From positions 159,710 to 223,709 of the forward strand of contig CACIPQ010000001.1 of assembly GCA_902588585.1 (NCBI GenBank): a stretch of 64,000 nt of DNA, written 5' to 3'. This stretch comes from an uncultured Pelagibacteraceae bacterium. GTDB lineage: Bacteria > Pseudomonadota > Alphaproteobacteria > Pelagibacterales > Pelagibacteraceae. This document shows, in pieces, positions 1-9,999 of this stretch. Position numbers and translations under genes: made by a program. Each line of letters begins with the position of its first letter. Positions within the stretch are counted from its first letter, which is position 1. The notes under the pieces were generated by a model. That model saw nothing but the letters and a program-made list of their open reading frames with translations. It ran no database searches and was not told where the DNA came from.

Positions 1-61
1 TCAAATAATATTGAAACTTATTTTGAAAATTTCTGGTTTTTGTATCTAATATTCTAATCAT
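1..61 (-). CDS. hisD: histidinol dehydrogenase, N-terminal fragment (runs off window)
   Basis: ATG at 61..59 (minus) overlaps the stop of the DUF2948 gene; reads MIRILDTKTRNFQNKFQYYL..., like the HisD N-terminus; murA-DUF2948-hisD order is common in alphaproteobacteria. Confidence 0.6.
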   Translation of the reverse strand, partial: MIRILDTKTRNFQNKFQYYL

Positions 62-503
62 TAAAAGGATCGTGTTTTGGTTTATTTTTTGTCTCCCAAG
101 GGTCGCTGATATCTTCAAGGAAGCATTCTATCACTTCTGAGTTTAATTTAATCAATATATTTCCTGCAAAATTTAATTTTATTTCGTAATTTTTATCAGA
201 CAAAAATTTAGTTTCAATTGCTAAAAAATCCAGAAAACGATCAATATTCTTTTGATTTAAATTCCTTGAGGAAACATTAATTACATTTTCAAACTTAAGA
301 ATAGATAATACTCTTTTGTTTTTTCTAAAAACTCCCTTTTCTATATCCTCCCACATAAATCTATTAAATTGTATTAAAAAAATTCTATTTTTTTTTAAAT
401 GTGCAATATTTTGTACCTGTGTAATGGAATCTTGTAAGTGTGCAGATATTATTTTTAAATCTTCTTCTGAAGTTGCATTTAATTTCAAATTTTTTTTTTT
501 CAT
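54..503 (-). CDS. DUF2948 family protein
   Basis: 149 aa ORF directly downstream of murA; sequence and position match the alphaproteobacterial DUF2948 family. Confidence 0.75.
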   Translation of the reverse strand: MKKKNLKLNATSEEDLKIISAHLQDSITQVQNIAHLKKNRIFLIQFNRFMWEDIEKGVFRKNKRVLSILKFENVINVSSRNLNQKNIDRFLDFLAIETKFLSDKNYEIKLNFAGNILIKLNSEVIECFLEDISDPWETKNKPKHDPFND

Positions 504-1771
504 TAGTAATTGAGTCTAGATATGTTTGCTCTACATTTTTTTAATTTTTTTTCCAAACATTCGTAACCTCTATCCAAATGATAAACTCTATTAATAGAAG
601 TTCTGTTTTTTCCGATTAAACCTGCTAAGACTAAACTTACTGAGGCTCTTAGATCGGTTGCCATAACTTCTGCACCATTTAATTCTTGTGGGCCATCTAT
701 CACAGACAGATTGCCTTTAATTTTTATTTTTGCCCCCATTCTATTTAGCTCGGGAACATGCATAAATCTATTTTCGAAAATATTTTCTCTAATCTTTGAA
801 ACTCCATTTGCTTTTATCATTAAAACCATTATTTGTGCTTGAAGATCAGTAGGAAAGCCCGGATATGGCTCTGTATTAATTGAGATAGATTTGATTTTAT
901 TTGAATGAAAAACTGTTACTTCGTTTTTCCTAATTTTTAAATTAATTCCCATTTTTTTTAAAACCGTCAATTCTTTTTTTAAAATTTTTGATTCTATTCC
1001 TGTAATTTTAAGTCTCCTACCTGCTAGCGCTCCAGCAATAATAAAAGTGCCCGCCTCTATTCTATCAAACATCATTGTATGGTTTACGGGTTTTAAATTT
1101 TGATTGCCTATAATTTTTATTTTTCTTTTATTCATCCAGAATATTTTCACTCCCATTTTTTTTAAAAAATCTGTTAAATTTTTTATCTCTGGTTCACATG
1201 CACAATTGTTTATATATGTAGTTCCCTTTGCGTAGCTTGCGGCTATAATTACATTTTCTGTTGCACCTACCGATATTGAAGGTAATGTTATTTTTGCTCC
1301 AACAAGTCCTTTTTTTGCTTCTGCAAAAATGTATCCATTTTTAATTTTAATACGGGCCCCTAGTTTTTTTAATCCGAAAAGATGTATATCGACAGGTCTG
1401 CTTCCAATTGCACAGCCTCCTGGTAAAGATACCTTTGCTTTTCCAAACTTAGATAATAAAGGCCCTAAAACAATTACACCAGCTCTCATGGTTTTAAGTA
1501 GACTATAGGGAGCAACAGTTTTAAATTTTCTTTTTTTATTATTTATTATAAATTTTTTTTTTTTTAAATTAACTTTTATACCAGACCCAATATGCTTCAA
1601 AAGTTCTGACATTGTCATCACGTCTTTAACTAAAGGTACATTATTTATTTCTATTTTTTTTTCGCTAAGTATAGAGGCTGCCAGAATTGGCAAAGTAGCA
1701 TTTTTTGAACCAGATATTTTAACAGTACCAGATAAGATTTTTTTACCTTTAACAATTAATTTCTGCATCAA
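503..1771 (-). CDS. murA: UDP-N-acetylglucosamine 1-carboxyvinyltransferase
   Basis: SGSKNATLPILAASIL, LPGGCAIGSRPVDIHL and PYPGFPTDLQAQ motifs of MurA. Confidence 0.97.
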   Translation of the reverse strand: MMQKLIVKGKKILSGTVKISGSKNATLPILAASILSEKKIEINNVPLVKDVMTMSELLKHIGSGIKVNLKKKKFIINNKKRKFKTVAPYSLLKTMRAGVIVLGPLLSKFGKAKVSLPGGCAIGSRPVDIHLFGLKKLGARIKIKNGYIFAEAKKGLVGAKITLPSISVGATENVIIAASYAKGTTYINNCACEPEIKNLTDFLKKMGVKIFWMNKRKIKIIGNQNLKPVNHTMMFDRIEAGTFIIAGALAGRRLKITGIESKILKKELTVLKKMGINLKIRKNEVTVFHSNKIKSISINTEPYPGFPTDLQAQIMVLMIKANGVSKIRENIFENRFMHVPELNRMGAKIKIKGNLSVIDGPQELNGAEVMATDLRASVSLVLAGLIGKNRTSINRVYHLDRGYECLEKKLKKCRANISRLNY

Positions 1772-2326
1772 TTAAATTTTGGGAAGTGTAACGCCCTTTT
1801 GTTTCATGTACTTACCTTTTCTTTTCGAATATGTTACCTCAGGTTTTTCGTTCCCCTTAATAAAAACAAACTGAGCAGCACCTTCGTTAGCATAAATTTT
1901 GGCAGGAAGTGGTGTGCTGTTCGAAAATTCCAGTGTAACATGACCTTCCCATCCTGGTTCCAAAGGTGTTACGTTAACTATTATCCCGCATCTCGCATAT
2001 GTAGATTTTCCTAAACAAATAACAATTACATTTTCAGGAATCTTAAAATATTCCACTGTTCTGGCCAAGGCAAACGAATTTGGAGGTATTATACAAACTT
2101 TTGATTTTCTGGAAACAAAACCGTCCTTTTTGAAATTTTTTGGATCTACTGTCGTAGAATTTACATTTGTAAAAATTTTGAAATCATCAGAAACTCTAGC
2201 ATCATAACCATATGAAGATAGACCGTAAGATATTTTTCCTTTTCTAGCTTGTTTTGAAATAAACGGAGAGATCATTTTATGGTTTTTCACCATTTTTTTT
2301 ATCCATCTATCTGACAAAACGCTCAT
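1772..2326 (-). CDS. dcd: dCTP deaminase
   Basis: [17 protein letters not shown] and [17 protein letters not shown] motifs. Confidence 0.96.
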   Translation of the reverse strand: MSVLSDRWIKKMVKNHKMISPFISKQARKGKISYGLSSYGYDARVSDDFKIFTNVNSTTVDPKNFKKDGFVSRKSKVCIIPPNSFALARTVEYFKIPENVIVICLGKSTYARCGIIVNVTPLEPGWEGHVTLEFSNSTPLPAKIYANEGAAQFVFIKGNEKPEVTYSKRKGKYMKQKGVTLPKI

Positions 2327-2447
2327 TTTTAGTTCTTTTTTCTTTTATATTTATTTTTAAATTCTTTTCTTTTTTTTAAGTTCACCTTTAAAGCAAAACT
2401 CTTCCTAGAAAGAGATTTCTCTTTTTTTAAAAGAACTTTCATTTAAA

Positions 2448-2639
2448 CTAATTCTTATTTGGATCCGTTAGGTCCTCTAAGGTAATGGTTTTCTGAATAT
2501 CGTGCATTTTTTCAGACTCTTCGGTTCTTGGTTTGGATCCCTTTCTGGCTCTTTTTTGTTCTAGACGGGCTTTTTTCTTTGCTTCTTTACGCATAGCCTT
2601 TTCGCCTCTAGTTGATTTATAATCGTAATGAATACCCAT
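2448..2639 (-). CDS. small highly charged hypothetical protein
   Basis: 63 aa ORF, Lys/Arg/Glu-rich, plausible start in a same-strand gene run. Confidence 0.6.
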   Translation of the reverse strand: MGIHYDYKSTRGEKAMRKEAKKKARLEQKRARKGSKPRTEESEKMHDIQKTITLEDLTDPNKN

Positions 2640-2756
2640 TTTTGCACCATATTTTTTAGTAATGTTTTACTTTGAAGAATCCAATTATGCAAGCCTCTAC
2701 TGCAAAAGCTTGCAAAAATCCTCTAATAAAATGTGAAATTCAATATTCTATTTAAA

Positions 2757-4208
2757 CTAGAAGAATTTTTTTAAATCTTTTTCTATATTTTGAAATGGAA
2801 TGTCCCAGTTATCAATTTTTTTTGATCTGTATAAAGCAACATTGTCATACCACCTTGAGCTTTTCTCGTCCAAAAACCATCTCCAATCACTAATAAAAGG
2901 AAGTGGTATCCATGTGCTTTTTTCTAATGTTGCAGACACATGAGCAATAGAAGTGTCTGCGGTAATAATTAAATCAAGATTTTTTATTATCTCTATACTG
3001 TCTATAAAAGCCTTATCCGAATTATCTATATCAGGAAAATATATTAGATTTTTTCTATTTGAGATTTCTTTTAACTCAATCTTGTTAATTGATTTTTGCA
3101 AAACTATAAAGTTAAAATCAAAATTAGAGGCTAATTGGAGAAAATATTTCATTGGAATATCTTTTGCTGACAGCGATGTAGAAGAGTTTATACCTATCTT
3201 AGGACCTTTGTATTTATTTATCTTTAATTTCCATTTCTCTTCTAAATCTTTATTATTTTGAAAGAAATTTACTGATTTGCAGAAAAGATTATCATTTTTT
3301 AAAAAAACTTTTAGCAAACTAAGTAAATGATTATGATAGTCATGGGAAGGGATTGTATCTCCCTCAGAGATAATATTAAATTTTTTTTTATTAAAAAAAT
3401 GTGAAAATTTTTTGCTTTTGACGTATAAAATAATCTCTACTTTATATTTTTTTTTTAAAAAATATAAATACCTAGTAAATTGAATTAAATCTCCAATTCC
3501 TTGTTCTGCAATAACAAATAATTTCTTATTATCAAGATTCTCTCCATTCCATACTTTGCTTGTTAAATTTAGTTTAGAATAGTTAATATAGCCTGAAAAT
3601 GACTTGCTCTTTTTTCTCCATTCGTACTCTTCAAAGCCTTCTTCGAACTTTTCTAACATTAAGAGCTGCGTACTATAATTTACATGCCCATCTACATAGT
3701 TTTTATTTTTTTCTAAAGCATTTTTATAAGATTTTAATGCATCATTAAAATTTCCATTATTTTTAAAAGCAAGAGCTAGATTGTTATGAGCTAGAAAGTT
3801 TTCAGAATTGATTTTAATTGATTTTTTAAAGGCAAAAATTGCTTTTTCAAATTTCCCTTGGAGCGAATATATATTTCCCACATTATACATTGAAAAATTA
3901 TTTTTTGGATTTATTTCAAAAGACTTTTCATAAAACTTTATAGCCTTTTCAAAAATTTTTTGATCATGGAATAATTTTCCGTAATTGTACAAAATCACAG
4001 GATCGTCTGGTTTTATTTCGAGGCATTTTTTAAATACATCCTCTGCTTTTTTAAACTCTTTTGTTTGAGACAATAAAGTTCCATAATTTTGCAAAACAGC
4101 TAAGTCATTTGGATTTTTTAACAAAAGAGTTTCGTAAATTTCTTTGGCCTTTGAAAAATTTCCTTTGCCATGATGTAGAACTGCTGTTTTAAAAATATTT
4201 ACACTCAC
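2757..4208 (-). CDS. TPR-repeat protein with C-terminal glycosyltransferase-like domain
   Basis: about five N-terminal TPR repeats; C-terminal LDLIITADTSIAHVSATLEKSTWIPLPFISDWRWFL resembles the GT9-like tail of TPR glycosyltransferases. Confidence 0.8.
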   Translation of the reverse strand: MSVNIFKTAVLHHGKGNFSKAKEIYETLLLKNPNDLAVLQNYGTLLSQTKEFKKAEDVFKKCLEIKPDDPVILYNYGKLFHDQKIFEKAIKFYEKSFEINPKNNFSMYNVGNIYSLQGKFEKAIFAFKKSIKINSENFLAHNNLALAFKNNGNFNDALKSYKNALEKNKNYVDGHVNYSTQLLMLEKFEEGFEEYEWRKKSKSFSGYINYSKLNLTSKVWNGENLDNKKLFVIAEQGIGDLIQFTRYLYFLKKKYKVEIILYVKSKKFSHFFNKKKFNIISEGDTIPSHDYHNHLLSLLKVFLKNDNLFCKSVNFFQNNKDLEEKWKLKINKYKGPKIGINSSTSLSAKDIPMKYFLQLASNFDFNFIVLQKSINKIELKEISNRKNLIYFPDIDNSDKAFIDSIEIIKNLDLIITADTSIAHVSATLEKSTWIPLPFISDWRWFLDEKSSRWYDNVALYRSKKIDNWDIPFQNIEKDLKKFF

Positions 4209-4210
4209 AA

Positions 4211-4366
4211 TTACTTTTTAAAAAATTTTAGTGCTATTAAATTTAGTATAGATAATAAAACTGCAATTAAAACATCAAAAAATGGACTTGCTTCTGGATA
4301 ACCATAATTCCAAATAATAACAAGCAAAAACCAAATAAACCAAAAAGTTATTTTAATATTTTTCAT
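4211..4366 (-). CDS. 51-aa small membrane protein (absent from ORF track)
   Basis: MKNIKITFWFIWFLLVIIWNYGYPEASPFFDVLIAVLLSILNLIALKFFKK*; two hydrophobic segments; starts 2 nt after the stop of the upstream same-strand gene. Confidence 0.6.
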   Translation of the reverse strand: MKNIKITFWFIWFLLVIIWNYGYPEASPFFDVLIAVLLSILNLIALKFFKK

Positions 4367-4368
4367 AA

Positions 4369-5097
4369 TTAATTTTTTTTAAATAAAGTTTTTTTTAAAA
4401 TAACTGTCATAATTATAATTATTACAAAACCTAGAATTGGCAAATAAATATCCGGAGAACTAAAAACGGTAAAAAAACTTAAAGTTTCATTTTTTTCTAT
4501 AACATTTTCTATACCATCAGCCAAAGCCACAGTAACAAACATGGGAGGTCCACTTCCAATAAGGGTTCCCAAAAAATAATTTTTTAACGATATGTTAAAT
4601 AAAACTGGCAAGACATTTTGGATGCCGTAAGGTGTTCCTCCTCCACCTATAAATCTAAATATAGTAAAATAAAGAAGTTCTTTTTTTTTAAAAAAATCTT
4701 TAAATTTTGAAAACTTATGATCTAGCTTTTTTTTTATTATCTCTTTAAAAAAAAGACCTGCTAAAAGATATAGGAGTGTTGCACCTATAGTTGTTCCGAT
4801 TAAAACAATTAAAATTCCCCACCACTTACCATAAACAAAGCCAGCAAATAATAAGATTGGTGATGCAAAACCTAAAAGCAAGACCCAAATAATAGAAAAA
4901 ATAAAAAAGGATATAGTTAATAATAAAAAATTATTATTTTTATATTCTAAAATTGCATCTTTGTTTGATCTTATAAACTCATAGCTGGTTAAATCTTTAA
5001 AATCTATTAAGGAAAATAAAAAAAATAAACCAACAAAAAGCACTATTAAATAAATGCCCCCAATTGTAAGTTTTAAATTTTTTGAAGCAATGTTCAT
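4369..5097 (-). CDS. TVP38/TMEM64 family (DedA-like/VTT domain) membrane protein
   Basis: hydrophobic; [29 protein letters not shown] and [35 protein letters not shown] motifs. Confidence 0.85.
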   Translation of the reverse strand: MNIASKNLKLTIGGIYLIVLFVGLFFLFSLIDFKDLTSYEFIRSNKDAILEYKNNNFLLLTISFFIFSIIWVLLLGFASPILLFAGFVYGKWWGILIVLIGTTIGATLLYLLAGLFFKEIIKKKLDHKFSKFKDFFKKKELLYFTIFRFIGGGGTPYGIQNVLPVLFNISLKNYFLGTLIGSGPPMFVTVALADGIENVIEKNETLSFFTVFSSPDIYLPILGFVIIIIMTVILKKTLFKKN

Positions 5098-5175
5098 AAA
5101 TTAACTTTTAACTGTACTTATACAAACTTATTACCTATAAATATCAAAAAATTTAATAGGAACCAAAGAAATCTT

Positions 5176-5310
5176 ATGAAAAGAACCTACCAACCTAGTA
5201 AGCTAGTAAGAAAAAGAAGACATGGCTTTAGATCTAGAATGTCAACAAAAGCTGGAAGAAAACTTTTGTCTAGAAGAAGAGCAAAAGGTCGTAAAATACT
5301 TTCTACTTAA
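5176..5310 (+). CDS. rpmH: 50S ribosomal protein L34
   Basis: [44 protein letters not shown]; too short for the ORF track. Confidence 0.97.
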   Translation: MKRTYQPSKLVRKRRHGFRSRMSTKAGRKLLSRRRAKGRKILST

Positions 5311-5322
5311 AAAATAAAGACA

Positions 5323-5685
5323 ATGACAAAGCTTGAAAGTTTAAAAAAAAGCTCCCATTTTGCAAAAGTGTTAAAACATAGAGTTGTTAACGGTGATTGC
5401 TTTACAATATATCGTACAAAAAATTTTTTAAACAAAAAGAAAGAAAGTAAAAAATTATACATAAGTTTTGTAATGAGAAAGAAAACTGGAAATGCGGTTA
5501 AAAGAAATAAAATAAAAAGGAAATTGAAAGCTATTGTGCAAAAACTATTAAAAATAAACAGTGCAATTAATTTAAATTACGTATATGTAATTTTTGGAAA
5601 AGAGAGGGCCTACAAAGAATATTACGATTCTTTGTTTGAAAAGATGAAAAAAAGTTTTAAAAGAATGGATAGTGTAAGACTATGA
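5323..5685 (+). CDS. rnpA: ribonuclease P protein component
   Basis: follows rpmH; KKTGNAVKRNKIKRKLK RnpA motif. Confidence 0.93.
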   Translation: MTKLESLKKSSHFAKVLKHRVVNGDCFTIYRTKNFLNKKKESKKLYISFVMRKKTGNAVKRNKIKRKLKAIVQKLLKINSAINLNYVYVIFGKERAYKEYYDSLFEKMKKSFKRMDSVRL

Positions 5686-5939
5686 AAATTGCTAATTGGC
5701 TCGTAATAGGCCTAATAAAATTTTATAAATTTTTTCTATCACCAATTTTTGGGCAAAACTGTAGATTCCTTCCGTCCTGTTCTGAATACTTTATTGAATC
5801 ATTAGAAACACATGGTTTAATCAAAGGATTCTGTCTTGGATTCAAAAGAATATCTAAATGTCATCCTGTAAAATTTTTAGGAGGTAGTTCGGGATTAGAT
5901 TTGGTTCCAAAAAAACAAGATTTTAAAAAAAAATATTAA
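5682..5939 (+). CDS. yidD: membrane protein insertion efficiency factor YidD
   Basis: LIKFYKFFLSPIFGQNCRFLPSCSEYFIESLETHG and KCHPVKFLGGSSGLDLVP. Confidence 0.95.
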   Translation: MKIANWLVIGLIKFYKFFLSPIFGQNCRFLPSCSEYFIESLETHGLIKGFCLGFKRISKCHPVKFLGGSSGLDLVPKKQDFKKKY

Positions 5940-7649
5940 ATGGATCTTAGAAACGTCATTTTCGCAATCGCTTTATCATTTGCAGTTTTGTTTGGTTGGT
6001 CTGTAATTTTTGAATCACCTCAAGTTAATGAACAAAAAACCTCACAACAAAATGAAAGTTACCAAAAGACAGATGGTCAAAACTCGGATGCTCCAAGTGT
6101 TAATGTTGAAAATAAAAAGGTTCCTAATATTTCAAGACAAGATGCGATTCGTTCTGGAAAAAGAATAAAATTTGAAAATGATAACGTCAAAGGTTCGATT
6201 GCACTAAAAGGTGCTTTAATAGATGATATTGTTTTTAAAAAATATAAATCAAAACTCAACTCTGATGAAAGAGTAACCTATTTAAATCCAGCAGATACAG
6301 ACGAAGGCTACTTTGTAGAAACAGGTTGGGCGTCTAGTAATATAGACAAGATATCTCTTCCCACTGCAAAAACCTTATGGAAAGTAAAAGGAAATAATAA
6401 ATTATCAGTGAGTAATCCCGTGATAATGGAATGGGATAATAATTCTGGATTAATTTTTAGAAAAAAAATTGAACTAGATGACAAATTTTTATTTAAAATA
6501 ACTCAAGAAATTCAAAATAAATCTAGTGAGATAGTAGAATTGTATCCCTATGCACAAATAACTAGAAATCAAAAACCAGTTCTTGAAGCAGGATCTATGT
6601 CTGGAACCATGATACTACACGATGGCTTTATAGGAGTTTTTAATGAAGATCTTCAAGAATATGATTATGATGACATAAAAGATAAGAAAAAAGAACATAA
6701 TGCAGAGAGTGGCTGGCTAGGAATAACAGATAAGTATTGGATAACGGCACTGGTTCCGGAAAAAAATCAATCTTTCAAAGGAGAGTTTGTTTATAAAGAT
6801 AGTTTTAAAGCAAATTATATTCTTAACAAACCAGTTGTGGTTCAACCATCTTCTTCAAAAACATCTGGTACAAAAGTTTTTATCGCCGCTAAGGAAGTAA
6901 AGGTCATTGATGGATATGCAGAATCAGAGTCTATTAATAAATTTGATTTAACTATTGATTGGGGCTGGCTCTATTTTTTAACAAAACCATTATTTTTTAT
7001 AATAAACTATCTATTTGAACTTACTAAAAACTTTGGAATAGCTATAATTTTAGTTACAGCAGCTGTAAGATTATTATTCTTTCCGCTTGCAAACTATTCT
7101 TTTAGATCCATGGCAAAAATGAAAATTTTACAGCCAGAATTACTAAGGCTAAAAGAGCTGCACAAAGAAGATAAAACAAAACTTCAGCAAGAAATGATGG
7201 CTCTTTACAAAAGAGAAAAGGTTAATCCATTGTCTGGTTGTTTGCCAATTTTAATACAAATACCTTTCTTTTTTGCAATTTACAAAATGCTTCTGATTTC
7301 TTTAGAAATGAGACATCAACCATTCTTTGGTTGGATAAAAGATTTATCTGCACAGGATCCAACTTCAATTTTTAATATTTTTGGTTTAATTCCTTGGGAT
7401 CCACCTTCCTTTTTAATTATTGGAGCTTGGCCAATTATGATGGGTGCAACAATGTATTTACAACAAAAACTAAATCCAACGCCTCCGGATCCCATTCAAG
7501 CAAAAATATTTATGTTCTTCCCTCTTTTCTTAACAATAATTTTGGCTCCATTTCCATCAGGGCTGGTTGTCTATTGGACAATTAACAACATTTTAACAAT
7601 TGCTCAACAATGGGTAATTATGAGAACAACAACGGTCAAAACTAAATAA
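5940..7649 (+). CDS. yidC: membrane protein insertase YidC
   Basis: YidC/Oxa1 core (MKILQPELLRLKELHKEDKTKLQQEMMALYKREKVNPLSGCLPILIQIPFFFAIYK) plus N-terminal periplasmic domain. Confidence 0.97.
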   Translation: MDLRNVIFAIALSFAVLFGWSVIFESPQVNEQKTSQQNESYQKTDGQNSDAPSVNVENKKVPNISRQDAIRSGKRIKFENDNVKGSIALKGALIDDIVFKKYKSKLNSDERVTYLNPADTDEGYFVETGWASSNIDKISLPTAKTLWKVKGNNKLSVSNPVIMEWDNNSGLIFRKKIELDDKFLFKITQEIQNKSSEIVELYPYAQITRNQKPVLEAGSMSGTMILHDGFIGVFNEDLQEYDYDDIKDKKKEHNAESGWLGITDKYWITALVPEKNQSFKGEFVYKDSFKANYILNKPVVVQPSSSKTSGTKVFIAAKEVKVIDGYAESESINKFDLTIDWGWLYFLTKPLFFIINYLFELTKNFGIAIILVTAAVRLLFFPLANYSFRSMAKMKILQPELLRLKELHKEDKTKLQQEMMALYKREKVNPLSGCLPILIQIPFFFAIYKMLLISLEMRHQPFFGWIKDLSAQDPTSIFNIFGLIPWDPPSFLIIGAWPIMMGATMYLQQKLNPTPPDPIQAKIFMFFPLFLTIILAPFPSGLVVYWTINNILTIAQQWVIMRTTTVKTK

Positions 7650-8519
7650 ATGTCTGAGGAAAAAAGTTTAGATGAAATAAAAAAATTTTGGCCTAAGGAA
7701 GCACCAGATATTAATAATGTACCAAAGTATATCAAAAAATATAAAGAAGACTTAATAGTTATTAAATATGGTGGTAACGTTTTAATAGATAGAAAGATAT
7801 TTAATAATTTTATAGAGGATATAAGTGTATTAAATAAACTAGGTCTTTCAATTATAATTGTACACGGAGGAGGTCCAAGAATAGAGAGGGAGCTAAAAAA
7901 AGAAAATATTCAAACAAAATTTATAAATGGTTTAAGAGTAACAGACGAAAAAGTAATTAAGATTGTAGAAGAGGTATTGATTGATTTTAATAATGATATT
8001 GTAAGCTCTTTAAAGAAAAAAGGCTCAAAAGCAGTCTCAATAAATTCTAAAATTAATAATGTAATTAATGTAATTCCACATAAACAAGAGCTAGGTTTTG
8101 TTGGTGTACCAGATAAAATTAATTCAGATACTATTAAGGATATGATTAGTCAAAATCAAATACCTATAGTAGCGCCATTGGGTTTAGACAAAAATAATCA
8201 AACATATAATATCAATGGAGACACTGCTGCTAGTGCTATAGCAAAAAAACTAAAATCTAGAAGACTTATACTAATGACAAATGTTGAGGGAGTTTATGAT
8301 GATAAGAAAAAACTCATACCAGAGATTAAACCATTTGATCTTGAAAATTTAATAAAATGGAAAATAGTTGGTGAAGGAATGATACCAAAGATAGAAAATT
8401 GTGTAGATGCCGTTGAAAACGGTGTTAGAGGTGTCGTTATACTTGATGGTAGAAAACCCCACTCTATATTAGATGAAATTTTCTCAGACAAAGGTTCTGG
8501 CACCCTGATAAGAAAATGA
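7650..8519 (+). CDS. argB: acetylglutamate kinase
   Basis: IVIKYGGNVL, IVHGGGPRIERELKK and NGDTAASAIAKKLKSRRLILMTNVEGVYD motifs. Confidence 0.95.
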   Translation: MSEEKSLDEIKKFWPKEAPDINNVPKYIKKYKEDLIVIKYGGNVLIDRKIFNNFIEDISVLNKLGLSIIIVHGGGPRIERELKKENIQTKFINGLRVTDEKVIKIVEEVLIDFNNDIVSSLKKKGSKAVSINSKINNVINVIPHKQELGFVGVPDKINSDTIKDMISQNQIPIVAPLGLDKNNQTYNINGDTAASAIAKKLKSRRLILMTNVEGVYDDKKKLIPEIKPFDLENLIKWKIVGEGMIPKIENCVDAVENGVRGVVILDGRKPHSILDEIFSDKGSGTLIRK

Positions 8520-9187
8520 AAGAGCTTGTAAATATCAAATATTGGCTATTCGATCTAGATAACACTCTTTATTCAGGTGATACCAAAGTTTTTGACCAGG
8601 TGGATAAAAAAATGTCCAGATATATTTCAAATAAGCTTAATGTAAGTATTGAAGAAGCAAAAAAAATTCAGAAAAATTATTTTCACGAATATAATACAAC
8701 ATTAAATGGAATGATTAAAAACCATAAAATTGATGCACAAGAATTCTTGGATTTTGTACACGATGTTGATTTGAATTTTTTAAAAAATGATAAAGCTTTA
8801 GAAAAAGAATTAGGTAAAATAACAGATAAAAAAATAATTTTTACCAACGGATCTAGGGCTCATGCTGAAAATGTTACCAAAAGAATAGGTATTAATAAGC
8901 TATTTGATGGAATTTTTGACATTGTAGATTCGGATTTTGTTCCCAAACCAGCAATCGAAAGCTATAAAAGATTGATTGATAAATACAAAATTGAGCCACA
9001 ATATTGTATATTAGTAGAGGATATCGCTAGAAATTTAAAACCGGCACATGAACTAGGCATGAAAACTGTTTGGATTAAAAATAAAGAACCTTGGGCGGCA
9101 GAGTTTTCTAACGAAAGTTTTATAAATTATAGAGTTGAAAATTTAACGAATTTTTTAAAGGAAATTAATGAACTTAGAAAAAATTGA
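8516..9187 (+). CDS. HAD-superfamily pyrimidine 5'-nucleotidase-like hydrolase
   Basis: [29 protein letters not shown] and [16 protein letters not shown] motifs. Confidence 0.88.
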   Translation: MKELVNIKYWLFDLDNTLYSGDTKVFDQVDKKMSRYISNKLNVSIEEAKKIQKNYFHEYNTTLNGMIKNHKIDAQEFLDFVHDVDLNFLKNDKALEKELGKITDKKIIFTNGSRAHAENVTKRIGINKLFDGIFDIVDSDFVPKPAIESYKRLIDKYKIEPQYCILVEDIARNLKPAHELGMKTVWIKNKEPWAAEFSNESFINYRVENLTNFLKEINELRKN

Positions 9188-9992
9188 AAAATCAATAAAC
9201 GAGGCTTTTTCTAATAAAAATAAAATTAATCAATCAGATAAATCGCTGAATAAATTAATTAAAGAAACAATTGACTTATTGGATTCAGGAAAAATACGGG
9301 TTGCTGAAAAAAAAAGTGGTGCATGGCAAGTCAATCAATGGATCAAAAAAGCAATCTTATTAAGTTTTAGAGTTAACAAAATGAAAGCCTCTAAAGGTCC
9401 TTATTCAACTTGGTATGATAAAATTGAGGGAAAAACTCAAGGATGGGACGAGAAAAAAATTAAGAAAGCCGGGTTTAGATATGTTCCAAATGGAGTAATA
9501 AGAAAAGGAGCGTTCATTGCAAAAAATGTTGTTTTGATGCCTTCGTTTATAAATGTTGGAGCTTATGTGGATGAAGGAAGCATGATCGATACTTGGGCTT
9601 CCGTAGGATCCTGTGCACAAGTTGGAAAAAATTGTCATATATCTGGTGGAGCTGGAATTGGTGGAGTTTTAGAACCCATGCAAGCCAATCCAACAATAAT
9701 TGAAGACAATTGTTTTATTGGAGCACGAGCAGAAATTGCTGAAGGTGTTATTGTTGGAAAAGGATCAGTATTATCAATGGGAGTTTATATAGGAGGCTCG
9801 ACAAGAATTGTTGATAGAGCCACTGGTCAAGTTCATTATGGAAAAGTTCCTGACTACTCGGTTGTAGTACCTGGATCTATGCCAAGCAAAAACAATCCCG
9901 ATGGACCATCATTGTATTGTGTAGTCATTGTTAAAAAAGTAGACGAAAAAACGAGAAGTAAAACTTCAATCAACGATTTATTGAGAGACTAA
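9168..9992 (+). CDS. dapD: 2,3,4,5-tetrahydropyridine-2,6-dicarboxylate N-succinyltransferase
   Basis: left-handed beta-helix hexapeptides; [51 protein letters not shown]. Confidence 0.96.
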   Translation: MNLEKIEKSINEAFSNKNKINQSDKSLNKLIKETIDLLDSGKIRVAEKKSGAWQVNQWIKKAILLSFRVNKMKASKGPYSTWYDKIEGKTQGWDEKKIKKAGFRYVPNGVIRKGAFIAKNVVLMPSFINVGAYVDEGSMIDTWASVGSCAQVGKNCHISGGAGIGGVLEPMQANPTIIEDNCFIGARAEIAEGVIVGKGSVLSMGVYIGGSTRIVDRATGQVHYGKVPDYSVVVPGSMPSKNNPDGPSLYCVVIVKKVDEKTRSKTSINDLLRD

Positions 9993-9999
9993 CAAGCTC

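Noticed and set aside
2356-2442. 28-aa minus-strand ORF MKVLLKKEKSLSRKSFALKVNLKKKKRI
   Set aside because: Very short, Lys-rich from A-rich sequence; no supporting signal
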